Below are positions 18,035 to 27,700 of a DNA stretch of 64,000 nucleotides, piece by piece; position 1 is the stretch's first letter; each line of letters starts with the position of its first letter. The notes beneath the pieces are model-generated. The model had not been told where the DNA came from. It made no database searches and saw nothing but the letters and a program-made list of their open reading frames with translations. Position numbers and translations under genes: made by a program. This stretch comes from Chitinophagales bacterium. Lineage in GTDB: Bacteria; Bacteroidota; Bacteroidia; Chitinophagales; Saprospiraceae. Location: the NCBI GenBank assembly GCA_026928325.1, contig JAIXKS010000032.1:62001-126000 (forward strand). The letters are read 5' to 3'.

Positions 18035-18415
18035 CTATCCTCCAGGTGCTGAATGTTGATACCTTCTGTATTGTTCAGGTGTAAAAATACGCTTTAGATG
18101 CGCTTGCCTTTCCATATTTAAGTCTCTTTTCTTCTTCGCTAACTCCTTTAGGGTTAATCCTTTTTCCTTCATCAACTTATCCATTCTTACTTCATAGTCG
18201 AGTAAAGATGCTCGTAAGTCTTTATGTTGCGCATCATTCAACTTATATGAATTATGCATGGCGTCTGCAACATTGTAGGCCTTTTGCTTGGGTGTTAAAA
18301 CTTTTTGCTCTTCTAACTTAACATCTTTAGGTGCATTCTTCTGTGGCGCAGGACCAATCTGTGCTTGAAGAACAAAACCTATAAAAATCATCATTAAAGC
18401 GATCAAAAATCTCAT
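18035..18415 (-). CDS. exported Spy/LTXXQ-like small helical protein
   Basis: 126 residues from the ATG at 18415; the longer frame from 18445 would put ten residues before the signal peptide MRFLIALMMIFIGFVLQAQ. The mature part is highly charged and helical, with LTPKQK and FTPEQYRRYQ motifs near its ends, as in LTXXQ/Spy-CpxP-type periplasmic proteins that act as chaperones or envelope-stress sensors. The similarity is to the style of the motif only. No operon partner on its strand. Confidence 0.65.
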   Translation of the reverse strand: MRFLIALMMIFIGFVLQAQIGPAPQKNAPKDVKLEEQKVLTPKQKAYNVADAMHNSYKLNDAQHKDLRASLLDYEVRMDKLMKEKGLTLKELAKKKRDLNMERQAHLKRIFTPEQYRRYQHSAPGG

Positions 18416-18524
18416 TTTTTCTTGTATTTTGATTAACATTACCAAAATAACTGATAAATAAATTCAAATGTTTCAATTTAACCCTCGAAATGACTGTTTC
18501 TAATAAAATTTTAATAAATATGCG

Positions 18525-18532
18525 TATTTTTG
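18525..18532 (+). promoter_or_regulatory. TAnnTTTG -7 promoter element
   Basis: TATTTTTG, 31 nt before the TTG start at 18564. Confidence 0.5.
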
Positions 18533-18563
18533 CGGCGTTTTCAATAAAATTATCCATAAAGGC

Positions 18564-19667
18564 TTGAGTAAAATAATCATCGTAGGTCCTGCACATCCTT
18601 TGAGAGGTGGTATTGCTACATTCAACGAACGAATGGCGCAGCAATTGAATATTCAGGGTCATGAAACGGTGATTTATTCATTTTCGCTTCAATATCCAGA
18701 TTTTCTCTTTCCAGGTAAGACCCAATATTCAGAAAGTGCGCCACCCAATGATCTTGCAATTTACACGACCATCAACTCTATCAATCCGATATCGTGGGTG
18801 AAGACCGCCAAGAAAATCCGCCAAGAAAATCCCGATATTGTCATCTTTCGTTATTGGCTACCTTTTATGGCACCTTGTCTGGGCACAATCGCTAGAATCG
18901 TTGCCAAAGATAAGGATATCCGGATTATAGGCTTTGTGGACAATGCTTTACCGCACGAAAAAAGGGTTGGAGACCATAACCTGACTCGATACTTTGTCAA
19001 ACCGATGCAATCATTTATTGCCATGAGCGAAAAGGTCGTCCGTGATTTAAAAACTTTTACGCAACGCCCGATTCAACTCATTCCGCATCCATTGTATGAT
19101 AATTTTGGAAAAAAAGAAGACAAAATACAAGCTCGAAGGCATCTTGGATTGCCAGAGGAAGGCATGATTTTGCTGTTTTTTGGATTTATCCGAAAATACA
19201 AAGGACTAGACATGCTCATCCAAGCCCTCGAACATACGGATATGCGCCATAAACACTTGGTCATCGCCGGTGAATATTACGCAGATGAGGAAGAAATCAA
19301 GGCCTTGATACAAAAATCCAGCGTCCAAGGCAGCATTATCGAGCACACACATTTTATAAAAAATGAAGAAGTCAGGTGGTATTTTAGTGCTGCCGATATT
19401 GTCATCCAACCCTATCGAAATGCAACCCAAAGTGGCGTAACACCGCTAGCCTACCATTTTGAAATTCCGATGATTGTCACTGATGTCGGCGGGTTAAAAG
19501 AACAAGTGCCTCAAGCTTTGGGTATCGTTTGTCAACCCAATGTCGAGGATATCGCACAAGCGATAACGGCCATGGATAGCTTTGATCATGTAGCATTTAA
19601 ACATCATATAAAAATCGAAAAGCAAAAATTGAGTTGGGAAGCTCTCGTAGATACCATCGTAGGTTAA
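18564..19667 (+). CDS. GT4-family glycosyltransferase
   Basis: 367 residues, GT-B fold. The N-terminal domain opens with IIIVGPAHPLRGGIATFN, a glycine-rich acceptor loop, and the C-terminal domain has LLFFGFIRKYKGLDMLIQAL and YRNATQSGVTPLAYHFEIP followed by VTDVGGLKE, the usual EX7E-like donor-binding region of glycosyltransferase group 1. Start is TTG at 18564: no ATG lies nearby and the protein reads as family from its first residue. It probably acts in cell-surface polysaccharide or glycolipid assembly; gmhA follows 38 bp later, consistent with heptose-related surface sugars. Confidence 0.88.
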   Translation: MSKIIIVGPAHPLRGGIATFNERMAQQLNIQGHETVIYSFSLQYPDFLFPGKTQYSESAPPNDLAIYTTINSINPISWVKTAKKIRQENPDIVIFRYWLPFMAPCLGTIARIVAKDKDIRIIGFVDNALPHEKRVGDHNLTRYFVKPMQSFIAMSEKVVRDLKTFTQRPIQLIPHPLYDNFGKKEDKIQARRHLGLPEEGMILLFFGFIRKYKGLDMLIQALEHTDMRHKHLVIAGEYYADEEEIKALIQKSSVQGSIIEHTHFIKNEEVRWYFSAADIVIQPYRNATQSGVTPLAYHFEIPMIVTDVGGLKEQVPQALGIVCQPNVEDIAQAITAMDSFDHVAFKHHIKIEKQKLSWEALVDTIVG

Positions 19668-19705
19668 AACTTTAATACAAATCATAAATATCGAATATAC
19701 AAGCT

Positions 19706-20281
19706 ATGCAAGACCAAATAAAATCCATCATTACCGCATCCATTCAGACTAAGCAAAGCATCCTAGCAGACGATAAGTTACTTAGCAGCATTCATCAGGC
19801 TTGTGATGTGATTGTCAAGGCGTTGAAGGATCAAAAAAAACTGCTATTTTGTGGAAATGGAGGTAGTGCCGCCGATGCTCAACACCTCGCTGCTGAATTT
19901 ACGGGAAGATTTTATTTAGAGCGTAAAGCCTTGCCTGCCGAAGCCTTACATGCCAACACTTCTTACTTAACCGCAGTGGCGAACGATTATGGATATAATC
20001 ACGTGTATTCAAGGTTGGTTGATGGAATCGGCCATGCTGGAGACATATTGATTGCGCTATCCACGAGTGGCAATAGTGAAAACATCATCCAAGCCATCGA
20101 AACAGCTAAAGAAAAAGATATGCTGACCATAGGATTTACTGGAGAAAGTGGCGGAAAAATGAAAGACCTATGCGATATCCTCATCAATATTCCATCGAAA
20201 GAAACGCCACGTATTCAAGAATCTCATATCATGGTAGGACATATCATTTGCCAATTGACCGAAAGTCAATTGATGGATTGA
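19706..20281 (+). CDS. gmhA: sedoheptulose-7-phosphate isomerase
   Basis: 191 residues, the usual GmhA length. It is a SIS-domain enzyme (LFCGNGGSAADAQHLAAE, ALSTSGNSENII, and a C-terminal HIMVGHIICQL) that converts sedoheptulose 7-phosphate to D-glycero-D-manno-heptose 7-phosphate, the first step to ADP- or GDP-heptose. Catalytic Glu and His candidates are within the AAEFTGRF and QESHIMVGH segments. Later heptose genes are not in the window. It lies directly after a glycosyltransferase. Confidence 0.92.
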   Translation: MQDQIKSIITASIQTKQSILADDKLLSSIHQACDVIVKALKDQKKLLFCGNGGSAADAQHLAAEFTGRFYLERKALPAEALHANTSYLTAVANDYGYNHVYSRLVDGIGHAGDILIALSTSGNSENIIQAIETAKEKDMLTIGFTGESGGKMKDLCDILINIPSKETPRIQESHIMVGHIICQLTESQLMD

Positions 20282-20414
20282 AAATAAATACACCGAGGAA
20301 GCGACTTTTCATAGTTTATCTTCTATTTATCCATGCAAATCGAACATTTATATAAAATATTCGATTGTTTATCCTGATAACACTAATATTGTGCTTCAAA
20401 TTGATATTATAGTC

Positions 20415-21842
20415 ATGAATATTCAACAACTCATCACCATCGGCTTTTTTTTACTACTCGGAAGTACCAACATACAGGCTCAAAAGGCTTGGACGCTTCA
20501 AGAATGCGTTGAAAAAGCGATTCAAGAGAATTTACAAGTTTCTAACGGTGAAATAGCAGTTCAAAGTGCGGCGATTGATATCGTTCAGTCCCGACACGCT
20601 CGTTTGCCCAATTTATCGTTCAATTCTAACGTTGGCTGGAACTTCGGACGTACGGTAGATCCTACACAAAACCTATTCACAACAGAAACTTTTTTTAGTA
20701 ATGGTTCGACCTTCAGCTCGAATGTTGTTTTATTTAATGGCAATAGGATTAACAATCTACAAAAACAAAGTTTAGCCAATCATCAAGCTGCTCAGAAAGA
20801 TCTTGAACAAGTCAAAAGAGACATCTCTCTTCAGGTTGCTACGATATATCTCAACATATTATTTGCTCAAGAAAATATCGTCAATGCAGAAAGACAATTA
20901 GCTTCAACGCAAGATCAACTTACCTTGTTGAATAAGCAAATAGCAGTAGGCAATCTTCCTGAAAATAACCGGCTAGAAGTAGAAGCACAAATCGCTGTCA
21001 ACGAACAATCTATCATTGAAAATCAGAATTTACTACAAATTCAACAATTAAATTTAAAGCAATTATTGCGTTTAAATCTGGACGAAAACATAGACATCGT
21101 CGTACCTAAAAATCTTGAAAGCAGCATTGATCCGGATTTGATTACGTTTGAACAACTTTTCGAAAAGGCACAAGCCAATCAAGCCTCACTCTTCGCTGCA
21201 GATTGGCGAATTCAAAGTGCGGTATTGAATGAGAAAATCACACGAGCTGAGGCTCTGCCTGCCCTATTGGCTGCCGGAAACCTCCGCACCAATTACTCCA
21301 ATAAAGGGTATAATATCACTGGTTACGATCAGACGATTGTAGAACAAGATATCTATTTTAATAACCAATCGGCGACGATAGGCATTCCTCAAAACGTTCC
21401 GATTTTACAGCAAACACCGTTTTTCGATCAAATCAACAACAACCTTTCTTATGGTATAGGCATCAGCTTAAATATCCCAATTTACAATAATTATAGCATC
21501 AAGTCCAATCAACAAAGAGCCAAACTTAATACTGAAAAAGCTAAGATAGGTTATGAACAAGCGTTAGAGTCGCTAAAGACGACAGTAGCTCAAGCCTATG
21601 CCGATGCAAAAGCAGCTAAAGTCAGATATAAGGCCACAGAAAAGACTCAAAATGCACAATCCATGGTCTATCTCAATGCCTTAAAAAGGTTTGAACTTGG
21701 GAATACAAGCATTTTCGAACTCAATCGGCTAAAAGCTTTGTCCGAGTCTGCTGAAACCAATTATTTGATAGCAAAATACGACTATATATTCCGGTCTAGA
21801 GTCTTAGACTACTATCTTGGAAACCCAATACAAATAGATTAA
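20415..21842 (+). CDS. TolC-family outer membrane efflux protein
   Basis: 475 residues from the ATG at 20415, which begins a good signal peptide (MNIQQLITIGFFLLLGSTNIQAQ); the frame start at 20391 would add eight residues before it. Two OEP repeats of long helices and beta strands are visible, with the typical WTLQECVEKAIQENLQV start. It forms the outer membrane channel of a tripartite exporter with the adaptor encoded 61 bp downstream. No inner-membrane pump follows. Confidence 0.88.
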   Translation: MNIQQLITIGFFLLLGSTNIQAQKAWTLQECVEKAIQENLQVSNGEIAVQSAAIDIVQSRHARLPNLSFNSNVGWNFGRTVDPTQNLFTTETFFSNGSTFSSNVVLFNGNRINNLQKQSLANHQAAQKDLEQVKRDISLQVATIYLNILFAQENIVNAERQLASTQDQLTLLNKQIAVGNLPENNRLEVEAQIAVNEQSIIENQNLLQIQQLNLKQLLRLNLDENIDIVVPKNLESSIDPDLITFEQLFEKAQANQASLFAADWRIQSAVLNEKITRAEALPALLAAGNLRTNYSNKGYNITGYDQTIVEQDIYFNNQSATIGIPQNVPILQQTPFFDQINNNLSYGIGISLNIPIYNNYSIKSNQQRAKLNTEKAKIGYEQALESLKTTVAQAYADAKAAKVRYKATEKTQNAQSMVYLNALKRFELGNTSIFELNRLKALSESAETNYLIAKYDYIFRSRVLDYYLGNPIQID

Positions 21843-21903
21843 TACAATAATTATCAGAATCTTAAATAGCATATTTTTTACTAATATAAAACAAATTAGC
21901 AAA

Positions 21904-23286
21904 ATGCAAAATAATAAAAGAAAAAATTGGCTCATATATGGTTCGCTTGGATTGTTGGTCTTGCTAGCCATCATTGCTATCATCAAAGCTCAAACCAATC
22001 CTAAAGGAACAATAGTCACCGTCAGTGATGTTCAAAAGCGAACCATCCATGAAAGTGTTTCGGCAAGTGGAAAAATATTTCCTGTTACAGAAGTTAAAAT
22101 TTCTTCAGATGTATCGGGTGAGATCGTCGAATTATACGTTCGTGAAGGCGATTCCGTCACTGTGGGACAAGTATTAGCAAAAATCAATCCCGATGCCTAC
22201 CTTTCGGCGGTACAGCGTGGTGAAGCTAGCTTAAATGCATCCCGAGCCCAGCTTGCGATCTCCAAATCTCAGATTGAAAGTAATAAAGCGCAAAAAGAGC
22301 AAATTCTAGCACAACTCGAAAATGCCAAAACTATTCATCAACGCAATGTTCAATTGAAAAAAGATGGGGTTATTTCCCAATCGGAATTAGATCAATCCTT
22401 GGCCACTCAAAGACAGCTTGAAGCAAATTTGAGAGCCGCAGAAGCTTCCATAAAATCTGCTCAACAAAATGCAGAAGCTTCTGAATATTCCATCAAGGGT
22501 GCTAATGCCAGCTTGAACGAACTCAAAACCAGCCTTGATCGCACAACCATCAAGGCACCCACTCATGGGATTGTCTCGAAGCTTTCCGTTGAAAAAGGAG
22601 AACGCGTCGTAGGTACCATTCAAATGACAGGAACGGAGATGATGCGCATATCCAATCTTAATGCCATGGAAGTACAAGTAGATGTCAGCGAAAATGATAT
22701 ATTGAAAGTTAGTATTGGAGATGATGCGGATATCGAAGTCGATGCCTTTATCGGCAAAAAATTTAAAGGCAAGGTCACGCACATTGCCAATTCTGCATCC
22801 AATCTTTCTACACTAGGAAGCCAAGTATCTACGGATCAAGTCACCAATTTTATTGTAAAAATCCTAATTGACGACCATTCCTACCAAGATATTATCACGG
22901 AAAAGATGAAATATCCGCTCCGTCCCGGGATGTCTGCTTCTGTTGAAATCTTTACCCATGCCATTCAAGATGCGATAGCAGTACCGATTCAATCTGTAAC
23001 CATCAGGGAAAACGATGAAAAAGATCAGGATAATAGCGGTCAAGACAATCCGCTTCCATCTTCAAAATCCACGCCTGATGAAATCGTATTTCTCTTTGAT
23101 GCCGATACCGCTAAAATGGTCAAAGTTGTCACCGGAATTCAAGATGACGAATATATTCACATAAAGTCCGGTATAGAAAGCGGGCAAAAAGTGATAACCG
23201 GCCCGTACAATGTTGTTAATAAAGAGCTCAAATCGGGAGATAAAGTTAGGATCAAAGCTGACAATAAAGATAAAAAGAAAAAGTAA
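21904..23286 (+). CDS. MacA/HlyD-type periplasmic adaptor protein
   Basis: 460 residues. One N-terminal membrane anchor (about 11-28, IYGSLGLLVLLAIIAII) is followed by a lipoyl/barrel-sandwich domain (VSASGKIFPVTEVKIS to EGDSVTVGQVLAKI), a long coiled-coil hairpin (about 105-205) and the second half of the barrel (TTIKAPTHGIVSKLSVEKGE) plus beta-barrel domains. The Lys-rich C-terminal tail is unusual. It links TolC to an inner-membrane pump, usually MacB-type ABC permeases encoded next in line. Here the next 940 bp hold only MITEs and gene debris, so the partner is missing or elsewhere. Confidence 0.88.
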   Translation: MQNNKRKNWLIYGSLGLLVLLAIIAIIKAQTNPKGTIVTVSDVQKRTIHESVSASGKIFPVTEVKISSDVSGEIVELYVREGDSVTVGQVLAKINPDAYLSAVQRGEASLNASRAQLAISKSQIESNKAQKEQILAQLENAKTIHQRNVQLKKDGVISQSELDQSLATQRQLEANLRAAEASIKSAQQNAEASEYSIKGANASLNELKTSLDRTTIKAPTHGIVSKLSVEKGERVVGTIQMTGTEMMRISNLNAMEVQVDVSENDILKVSIGDDADIEVDAFIGKKFKGKVTHIANSASNLSTLGSQVSTDQVTNFIVKILIDDHSYQDIITEKMKYPLRPGMSASVEIFTHAIQDAIAVPIQSVTIRENDEKDQDNSGQDNPLPSSKSTPDEIVFLFDADTAKMVKVVTGIQDDEYIHIKSGIESGQKVITGPYNVVNKELKSGDKVRIKADNKDKKKK

Positions 23287-23386
23287 AGTACTAAAGTCTG
23301 TATATCGGCCTAATCATGTTGATTAAAAAATCGAAATCAGAAGATTTTAGGAGTATTGCTCAGCAGCAATAGGCTTATTCATAGAA

Positions 23387-23482
23387 TTAATTGCCGTTGA
23401 TGATAGCAAATGGTCTTACGCTACGGCGCTTTTCACCTAAATTCGGATGTAAATCTGCGAGCCAAAATTCACCTTTGAGCAT
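23387..23482 (-). pseudogene. truncated MazF/PemK-like toxin remnant
   Basis: The minus strand codes MLKGEFWLADLHPNLGEKRR followed by VRPFAIINGN and a stop, 31 residues. This is the N-terminal strand pair of MazF/PemK endoribonucleases (compare KGEIWLADL...G...RP.vIis), which are about 110 residues long, so about 80 are missing. It starts 1 nt after the stop of an antitoxin-like remnant, the classic toxin-antitoxin spacing. It is almost certainly inactive. Confidence 0.7.
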
Positions 23483-23584
23483 CTCAATCATCTAATGGTT
23501 CGATATAAACATCTTCGTCTCCTGATAACTGCTTATAAGATTGTATAAATATCTGTCGTTCTATCTCTATCAGGTATTTGTCTA

Positions 23585-23743
23585 GTGCTCTGTCTATAAA
23601 AAGGCTTAAATTATAATGGAAGTTATTTTTTTAAAGATCAAGACAAAAAACGCAGGCATAGTGGTAACGATGTCGAGTATTTTTAACGATGAGATTTGAA
23701 AAAAGAACGACATTTTATTAAGATTTTTTTGTTGACAGAGCAC
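23585..23743 (+). mobile_element. 159-bp MITE, copy 1
   Basis: Non-coding element with terminal inverted repeats GTGCTCTGTC.../...GACAGAGCAC, flanked by TA on both sides. Nearly identical in sequence and length to copies at 23746 and 35333. It interrupts an antitoxin remnant. Confidence 0.85.
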
Positions 23744-23745
23744 TA

Positions 23746-23904
23746 GTGCTCTGTCCATAAAAAGATTTAAATTATAATGGAAGTTATTTTTTTAAAGATC
23801 AAGGCGAAAAACGCAGGCATAGTGGTAACTATGACGAGTATTTTTAACGATGAGATTTGAAAAAAGAACGACATTTTATTAAGATTTTTTTGATGATAGA
23901 GCAC
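23746..23904 (+). mobile_element. 159-bp MITE, copy 2, in tandem with copy 1
   Basis: Same orientation as copy 1, separated from it only by the shared TA (23744-23745). Its right end has drifted (TGATGATAGAGCAC) and is followed by AA, not TA. A tandem arrangement suggests insertion of one copy into the target site of the other. Confidence 0.85.
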
Positions 23905-24186
23905 AAGGCACCTTCTATAATTTTATTTTACGCACTTTGAGGCTTTGAGCCATTTCATTCATTTGACCCAGTAATTTATCCGGCTAACTTGATTTATGAT
24001 TAGCCATTTATTTATATTTGATATGTATAAAATATGATGATACTACAATCTATATTATTACAAAAGGATACCTTCTTTTTTTAAAAAAATCATGAGATAC
24101 CCATCCTTCTTTATTCCAATTCTGTCTCAAATAACACAATAATGCGATTTACATGTTAGTTAGTTATTAAGATCGCCAATTATTAT

Positions 24187-24194
24187 TATTTTTG
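24187..24194 (+). promoter_or_regulatory. TAnnTTTG -7 promoter element of gldA
   Basis: TATTTTTG, 29 nt before the gldA ATG at 24224. Apart from it and the antitoxin remnant, 23905-24223 contains no gene. Confidence 0.55.
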
Positions 24195-24223
24195 CATCTT
24201 GAATTTTTTAAGCCAAGCTTCCT

Positions 24224-25144
24224 ATGTCAGTTATTGTTAAGGATTTAACCAAGGTTTATGATGGTCGGCCGGTAGTAAATCAAATTTCATTTGTGGCAAA
24301 ACCCGGAGAGATTCTGGGCTTTTTAGGCCCAAATGGTGCCGGAAAAACGACGACCATGAAAATGATATGTTGCTATACGCAACCGACATCCGGTAGCATC
24401 ACCGTTAATGGACATGACGCCTTGAGTGAACCTTTGTTGGTGCGTAAAAACATTGGCTATCTTCCTGAGCACAATCCTTTGTACGAGGAGATGTACGTCA
24501 AGGAGTTTTTACAATTTATAGCCAGCATTCATAAAATCGAAAACAAAGCCAAGCGAATTAGTGAAGTCATCGAACTCACTGGATTGGGCAAGGAGCAGAA
24601 TAAAATCATTGGCACTCTATCCAAGGGTTATAGGCAACGTGTAGGATTGGCGCAAGCCATTTTACACGATTCTAAAGTATTAATCCTAGATGAGCCGACC
24701 TCGGGATTAGATACCAACCAGCTTGTAGATATAAGAAATCTGATTAGATCCTTAGGAAAAGAAAAAACGGTGATTTTTTCATCTCACATCATGCAGGAAG
24801 TACAAGCCCTTTGTGACCGAGTGGTCATCATCAATGATGGCATATTAGTAGCGGATGAATCAATAGATGTGCTTAGTCGCAGGATGGCTGGAAGCCGACA
24901 ATTATTCCTTCGCTTTGAGCGCGGTCAAATCAATACGGCGCCATTTATGGAGCTGGACGGGATTGAAGGCATGACCTTCAATCAAGGTTTGTACACCGTG
25001 ACGATGAAAGAAGAAATTGAGCTCCGACCCGCTATTTTCCACATCGCTGCCAAAGAAAATCAAGCGATTATAGAAATGCGCCAAGAAAAAGCCAATATCG
25101 AAGAAATATTTAGAAAACTTACGAAAGCGAAAGATCATGTATAG
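24224..25144 (+). CDS. gldA: gliding-type ABC transporter ATPase
   Basis: 306 residues. ABC ATPase with Walker A GPNGAGKT (35-42), signature LSKGY (132-136), Walker B LILDEP (153-158) and the H-loop in SSHIMQEV. A C-terminal accessory domain of about 90 residues follows, as in GldA. In gliding Bacteroidota GldA works with GldF and GldG, and loss abolishes gliding. It overlaps gldF by 8 bp, so the genes are translationally coupled. The product is cytosolic and membrane-associated through GldF. Confidence 0.92.
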   Translation: MSVIVKDLTKVYDGRPVVNQISFVAKPGEILGFLGPNGAGKTTTMKMICCYTQPTSGSITVNGHDALSEPLLVRKNIGYLPEHNPLYEEMYVKEFLQFIASIHKIENKAKRISEVIELTGLGKEQNKIIGTLSKGYRQRVGLAQAILHDSKVLILDEPTSGLDTNQLVDIRNLIRSLGKEKTVIFSSHIMQEVQALCDRVVIINDGILVADESIDVLSRRMAGSRQLFLRFERGQINTAPFMELDGIEGMTFNQGLYTVTMKEEIELRPAIFHIAAKENQAIIEMRQEKANIEEIFRKLTKAKDHV

Positions 25145-25865
25145 CATATATAGGAAGGAAATACACGCATTTTTTTCGACGCTAATCGGATACATAGTTA
25201 TCGGTGTGTTTCTGGTTTCCATCGGTCTCTTCATGTGGGTATTTTCAGAAACGAGCGTCTTGGATTACAATTTTGCGACGATGGATCAGTTATTTTCCAT
25301 TGCGCCACTGGTGTTTTTATTTCTTATACCGGCCGTGACCATGAGTAGTTTTGCCGAAGAGCGCGGAAAAGGTACCATTGAGATTTTATATACCAAGCCT
25401 TTGACAACGTGGCAGATTGTCGGAGGTAAGTATTTTGCCAATGTAACCTTAGTTATTTTTGCCTTATTGCCAACGTTGATTTATTACATTTCTGTTTATC
25501 AATTGGGTTCGCCTAAAGGCAATTTAGATACTGGCGCTATCATTGGCTCTTATATCGGTCTTTTGTTCTTGGCTGGTGCTTTTGTTGCTATCGGAATATT
25601 TGCATCCATGCTAACCCATAATCAGATTGTAGCTTTTATTTTGGCTGCATTCCTTTGTTTTTTCTTTCATTGGGCGTTTTCCTATTTGGCAATGATGCCA
25701 TTTTTTACAGGAACGCTGGACCTATTTATTCAAAAATTAGGTATCAATTATCACTATTCCAGTATTAGCAAAGGATTGATCGACACCAGAGATTTGATTT
25801 ATTTTATCTCGGTAATTTTTGTTTTCATCTATGCCACTGTTACCATTTTAGAAAACCGAAAATAA
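25137..25865 (+). CDS. gldF: gliding-type ABC transporter permease
   Basis: 242 residues with six likely membrane segments, an ABC-2 permease. The second half of the first extracytoplasmic part and the VTMSSFAEERGKGTIEILY segment are typical of GldF. It overlaps gldA by 8 bp and ends 1 nt before gldG, so the three form one operon. It is the membrane channel partner of GldA; the substrate of the complex is unknown even in studied species. Confidence 0.92.
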   Translation: MYSIYRKEIHAFFSTLIGYIVIGVFLVSIGLFMWVFSETSVLDYNFATMDQLFSIAPLVFLFLIPAVTMSSFAEERGKGTIEILYTKPLTTWQIVGGKYFANVTLVIFALLPTLIYYISVYQLGSPKGNLDTGAIIGSYIGLLFLAGAFVAIGIFASMLTHNQIVAFILAAFLCFFFHWAFSYLAMMPFFTGTLDLFIQKLGINYHYSSISKGLIDTRDLIYFISVIFVFIYATVTILENRK

Positions 25866-25866
25866 T

Positions 25867-27573
25867 ATGGCAGTTTCACCAATCAATAATGTGAGTCGAT
25901 ATGTTCAAATCCTAGTGGTAATTGCCATCGTGTTTGTGGTTAATGTCATTAGTGATTTTGTATATACCGACTTTGACCTTACGGACGACAAACGGTTTAC
26001 GCTCAGTCAAAGTACGAAAGAATTAATCGCTTCAGCAGATGATAATATCACTATTCGGGTGTTGCTCGATGGTGAATTTCCGGCAGGATTTAAGCGGCTA
26101 CAAACTTCAGTTAAGGATATGCTATCCAAATTTAGAAGTATCAATTCAAAAATCGTTTTTGAATTTGACGATCCCAATGCCGGACCGGCTCATGTCGTGG
26201 AGCGCAATCGAAAACAATTAATTGAAGATAACATCATACCTGTCAATTTGAGCTATTCGGATGGATCCCAATTTGTTCAAAAACCGGTCTTCCCTTTTGC
26301 GATTATGACCTATAAAGGTAAAAAACATATCATCAATCTACTAGAAGAACAAAAACCCGGAGATAATGAGGAAGAAATTCTCAATAATTCCATCGCCTTA
26401 CTAGAATTTAAGTTTGCCAATGTCTTTCAGATGATGCTTTCTCAAAAAATGAAAAATATCCTCATCACACAAGGTTATGGCGAATTAGATGAGGCACAAT
26501 TATTCAGATTAGAGTCAGAATTGAGAAAATTTCATAAAGTAGGTTTGGTTTCGTTGGACTCACTAATAAGGCTAGATAGCACCATCGACCTTGTCATTGT
26601 TCCTTCGCCCAAAAAGCCCTACTCCTTACAAAACCAGTTTAAGCTCGATCAGTACATCATGGATGGCGGTAAAGTCATCTGGCTCATCGACAAATTTGAA
26701 ACTTCTTTGGACAGTATCAATAAATATCAATTTTACGTACCTTCCGAAAATGAAAATGGCTTAGATGAAATGTTATTCAAATATGGAGTTCGGGTCATGC
26801 CGGATCTCGTCATGGACTTAGAAAGCAGCCAAATACCACAAGTCATCGGTATGGCAGGTAATCAACCACAAACTAGGTTATTTCCATGGCCGTACCACTT
26901 AGCAGTAGCTTCAAACAACAATCACCCAATCGTCAAAAACATTGATCGAGTTAACCTCTATTTTCCGAGTACCATTGATACTCTAAAGACTAATACGGAT
27001 ATCAAAAAGACAATCTTACTCAAGAGTTCTAAGTATTCAAGGGCACAATTGGCTCCCGTGCGATTAACCTTTGAAATCCTTAAAACTGCACCTGATCCAT
27101 CAAAATTTAATGCAGGACATAGACCTTTAGCCGTTTTGCTCGAAGGCCCATTTGAATCTTTTTTCAAAAATAGACTCACTCCGGATTTTCAAGCTGTCTT
27201 GGAACAATTAAATGTTACTTTTAAAGAAGAGAGCAAGCCTACGAAACAATTGATTGTATCAGATGCGGACTTTGCCAAAAACTTAGTTAATCATGCATCC
27301 GGCATAACAGAAGATATAGGATACAACAAGTGGGAACGTAGATTTTACAAAGGCAACAAAGACTTTATCCTCAATGCTGTAGAATATATGCTCAACGGAG
27401 AGCAAGTCTTAGAGGCACGATCTAAAGAGATCAAATTGCGATTGCTCGACGGTGTAAAAACCCGATCAGAAAGGACAAAATGGCAACTCATCAATGTCGG
27501 TTTGCCAATTGTCTTATTGCTTATATTTGGTATTATTTATCAGTTTATCCGTAGAAAGAAGTACGCTTCTTAA
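25867..27573 (+). CDS. gldG: gliding motility ABC auxiliary protein
   Basis: 568 residues with an N-terminal membrane segment (about 16-32), a large extracytoplasmic GldG/ABC-auxiliary domain, and a C-terminal membrane helix (about 540-560, GLPIVLLLIFGIIYQFI) before a basic RRKKYAS end. It starts just after gldF, the standard gldF-gldG order. Length matches GldG of the group. The N-terminal part includes DLTDDKRFTLSQSTKELI, a well-conserved GldG/IFT52-like segment. Confidence 0.9.
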   Translation: MAVSPINNVSRYVQILVVIAIVFVVNVISDFVYTDFDLTDDKRFTLSQSTKELIASADDNITIRVLLDGEFPAGFKRLQTSVKDMLSKFRSINSKIVFEFDDPNAGPAHVVERNRKQLIEDNIIPVNLSYSDGSQFVQKPVFPFAIMTYKGKKHIINLLEEQKPGDNEEEILNNSIALLEFKFANVFQMMLSQKMKNILITQGYGELDEAQLFRLESELRKFHKVGLVSLDSLIRLDSTIDLVIVPSPKKPYSLQNQFKLDQYIMDGGKVIWLIDKFETSLDSINKYQFYVPSENENGLDEMLFKYGVRVMPDLVMDLESSQIPQVIGMAGNQPQTRLFPWPYHLAVASNNNHPIVKNIDRVNLYFPSTIDTLKTNTDIKKTILLKSSKYSRAQLAPVRLTFEILKTAPDPSKFNAGHRPLAVLLEGPFESFFKNRLTPDFQAVLEQLNVTFKEESKPTKQLIVSDADFAKNLVNHASGITEDIGYNKWERRFYKGNKDFILNAVEYMLNGEQVLEARSKEIKLRLLDGVKTRSERTKWQLINVGLPIVLLLIFGIIYQFIRRKKYAS

Positions 27574-27700
27574 AGCGATAAAGACCATTGCATTTAAACA
27601 ATAGCATCATTAAAAGTATTGTTATTGCTATATAAAATTTTGAACCCTAGTCTTTTTTATCAATAAATGACTAAATTACTTAAATAGATAAATCACATTC

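Larger units (their letters stand above)
23484..24007 (-). pseudogene. antitoxin remnant interrupted by two MITE copies
   Basis: The C-terminal half on the minus strand (DKYLIEIERQIFIQSYKQL, then GDEDVYIEPLDD and a stop at 23484-23486) ends at the MITE boundary near 23583. Beyond the two MITEs, the minus strand from 24007 to about 23905 reads MANHKSS, a stop, PDKLLGQMNEMAQSLKVRKI, KL, a stop and KVP, which looks like the decayed N-terminal half. Joined, they would give an antitoxin of about 70 residues directly upstream of the MazF-like fragment. That the two halves were once one gene is an inference. Confidence 0.5.

Noticed and set aside
23583..23905. MITEs as small coding elements
   Set aside because: No frame is open across the unit in any copy, and copies share TIRs and TA flanks, not codons.
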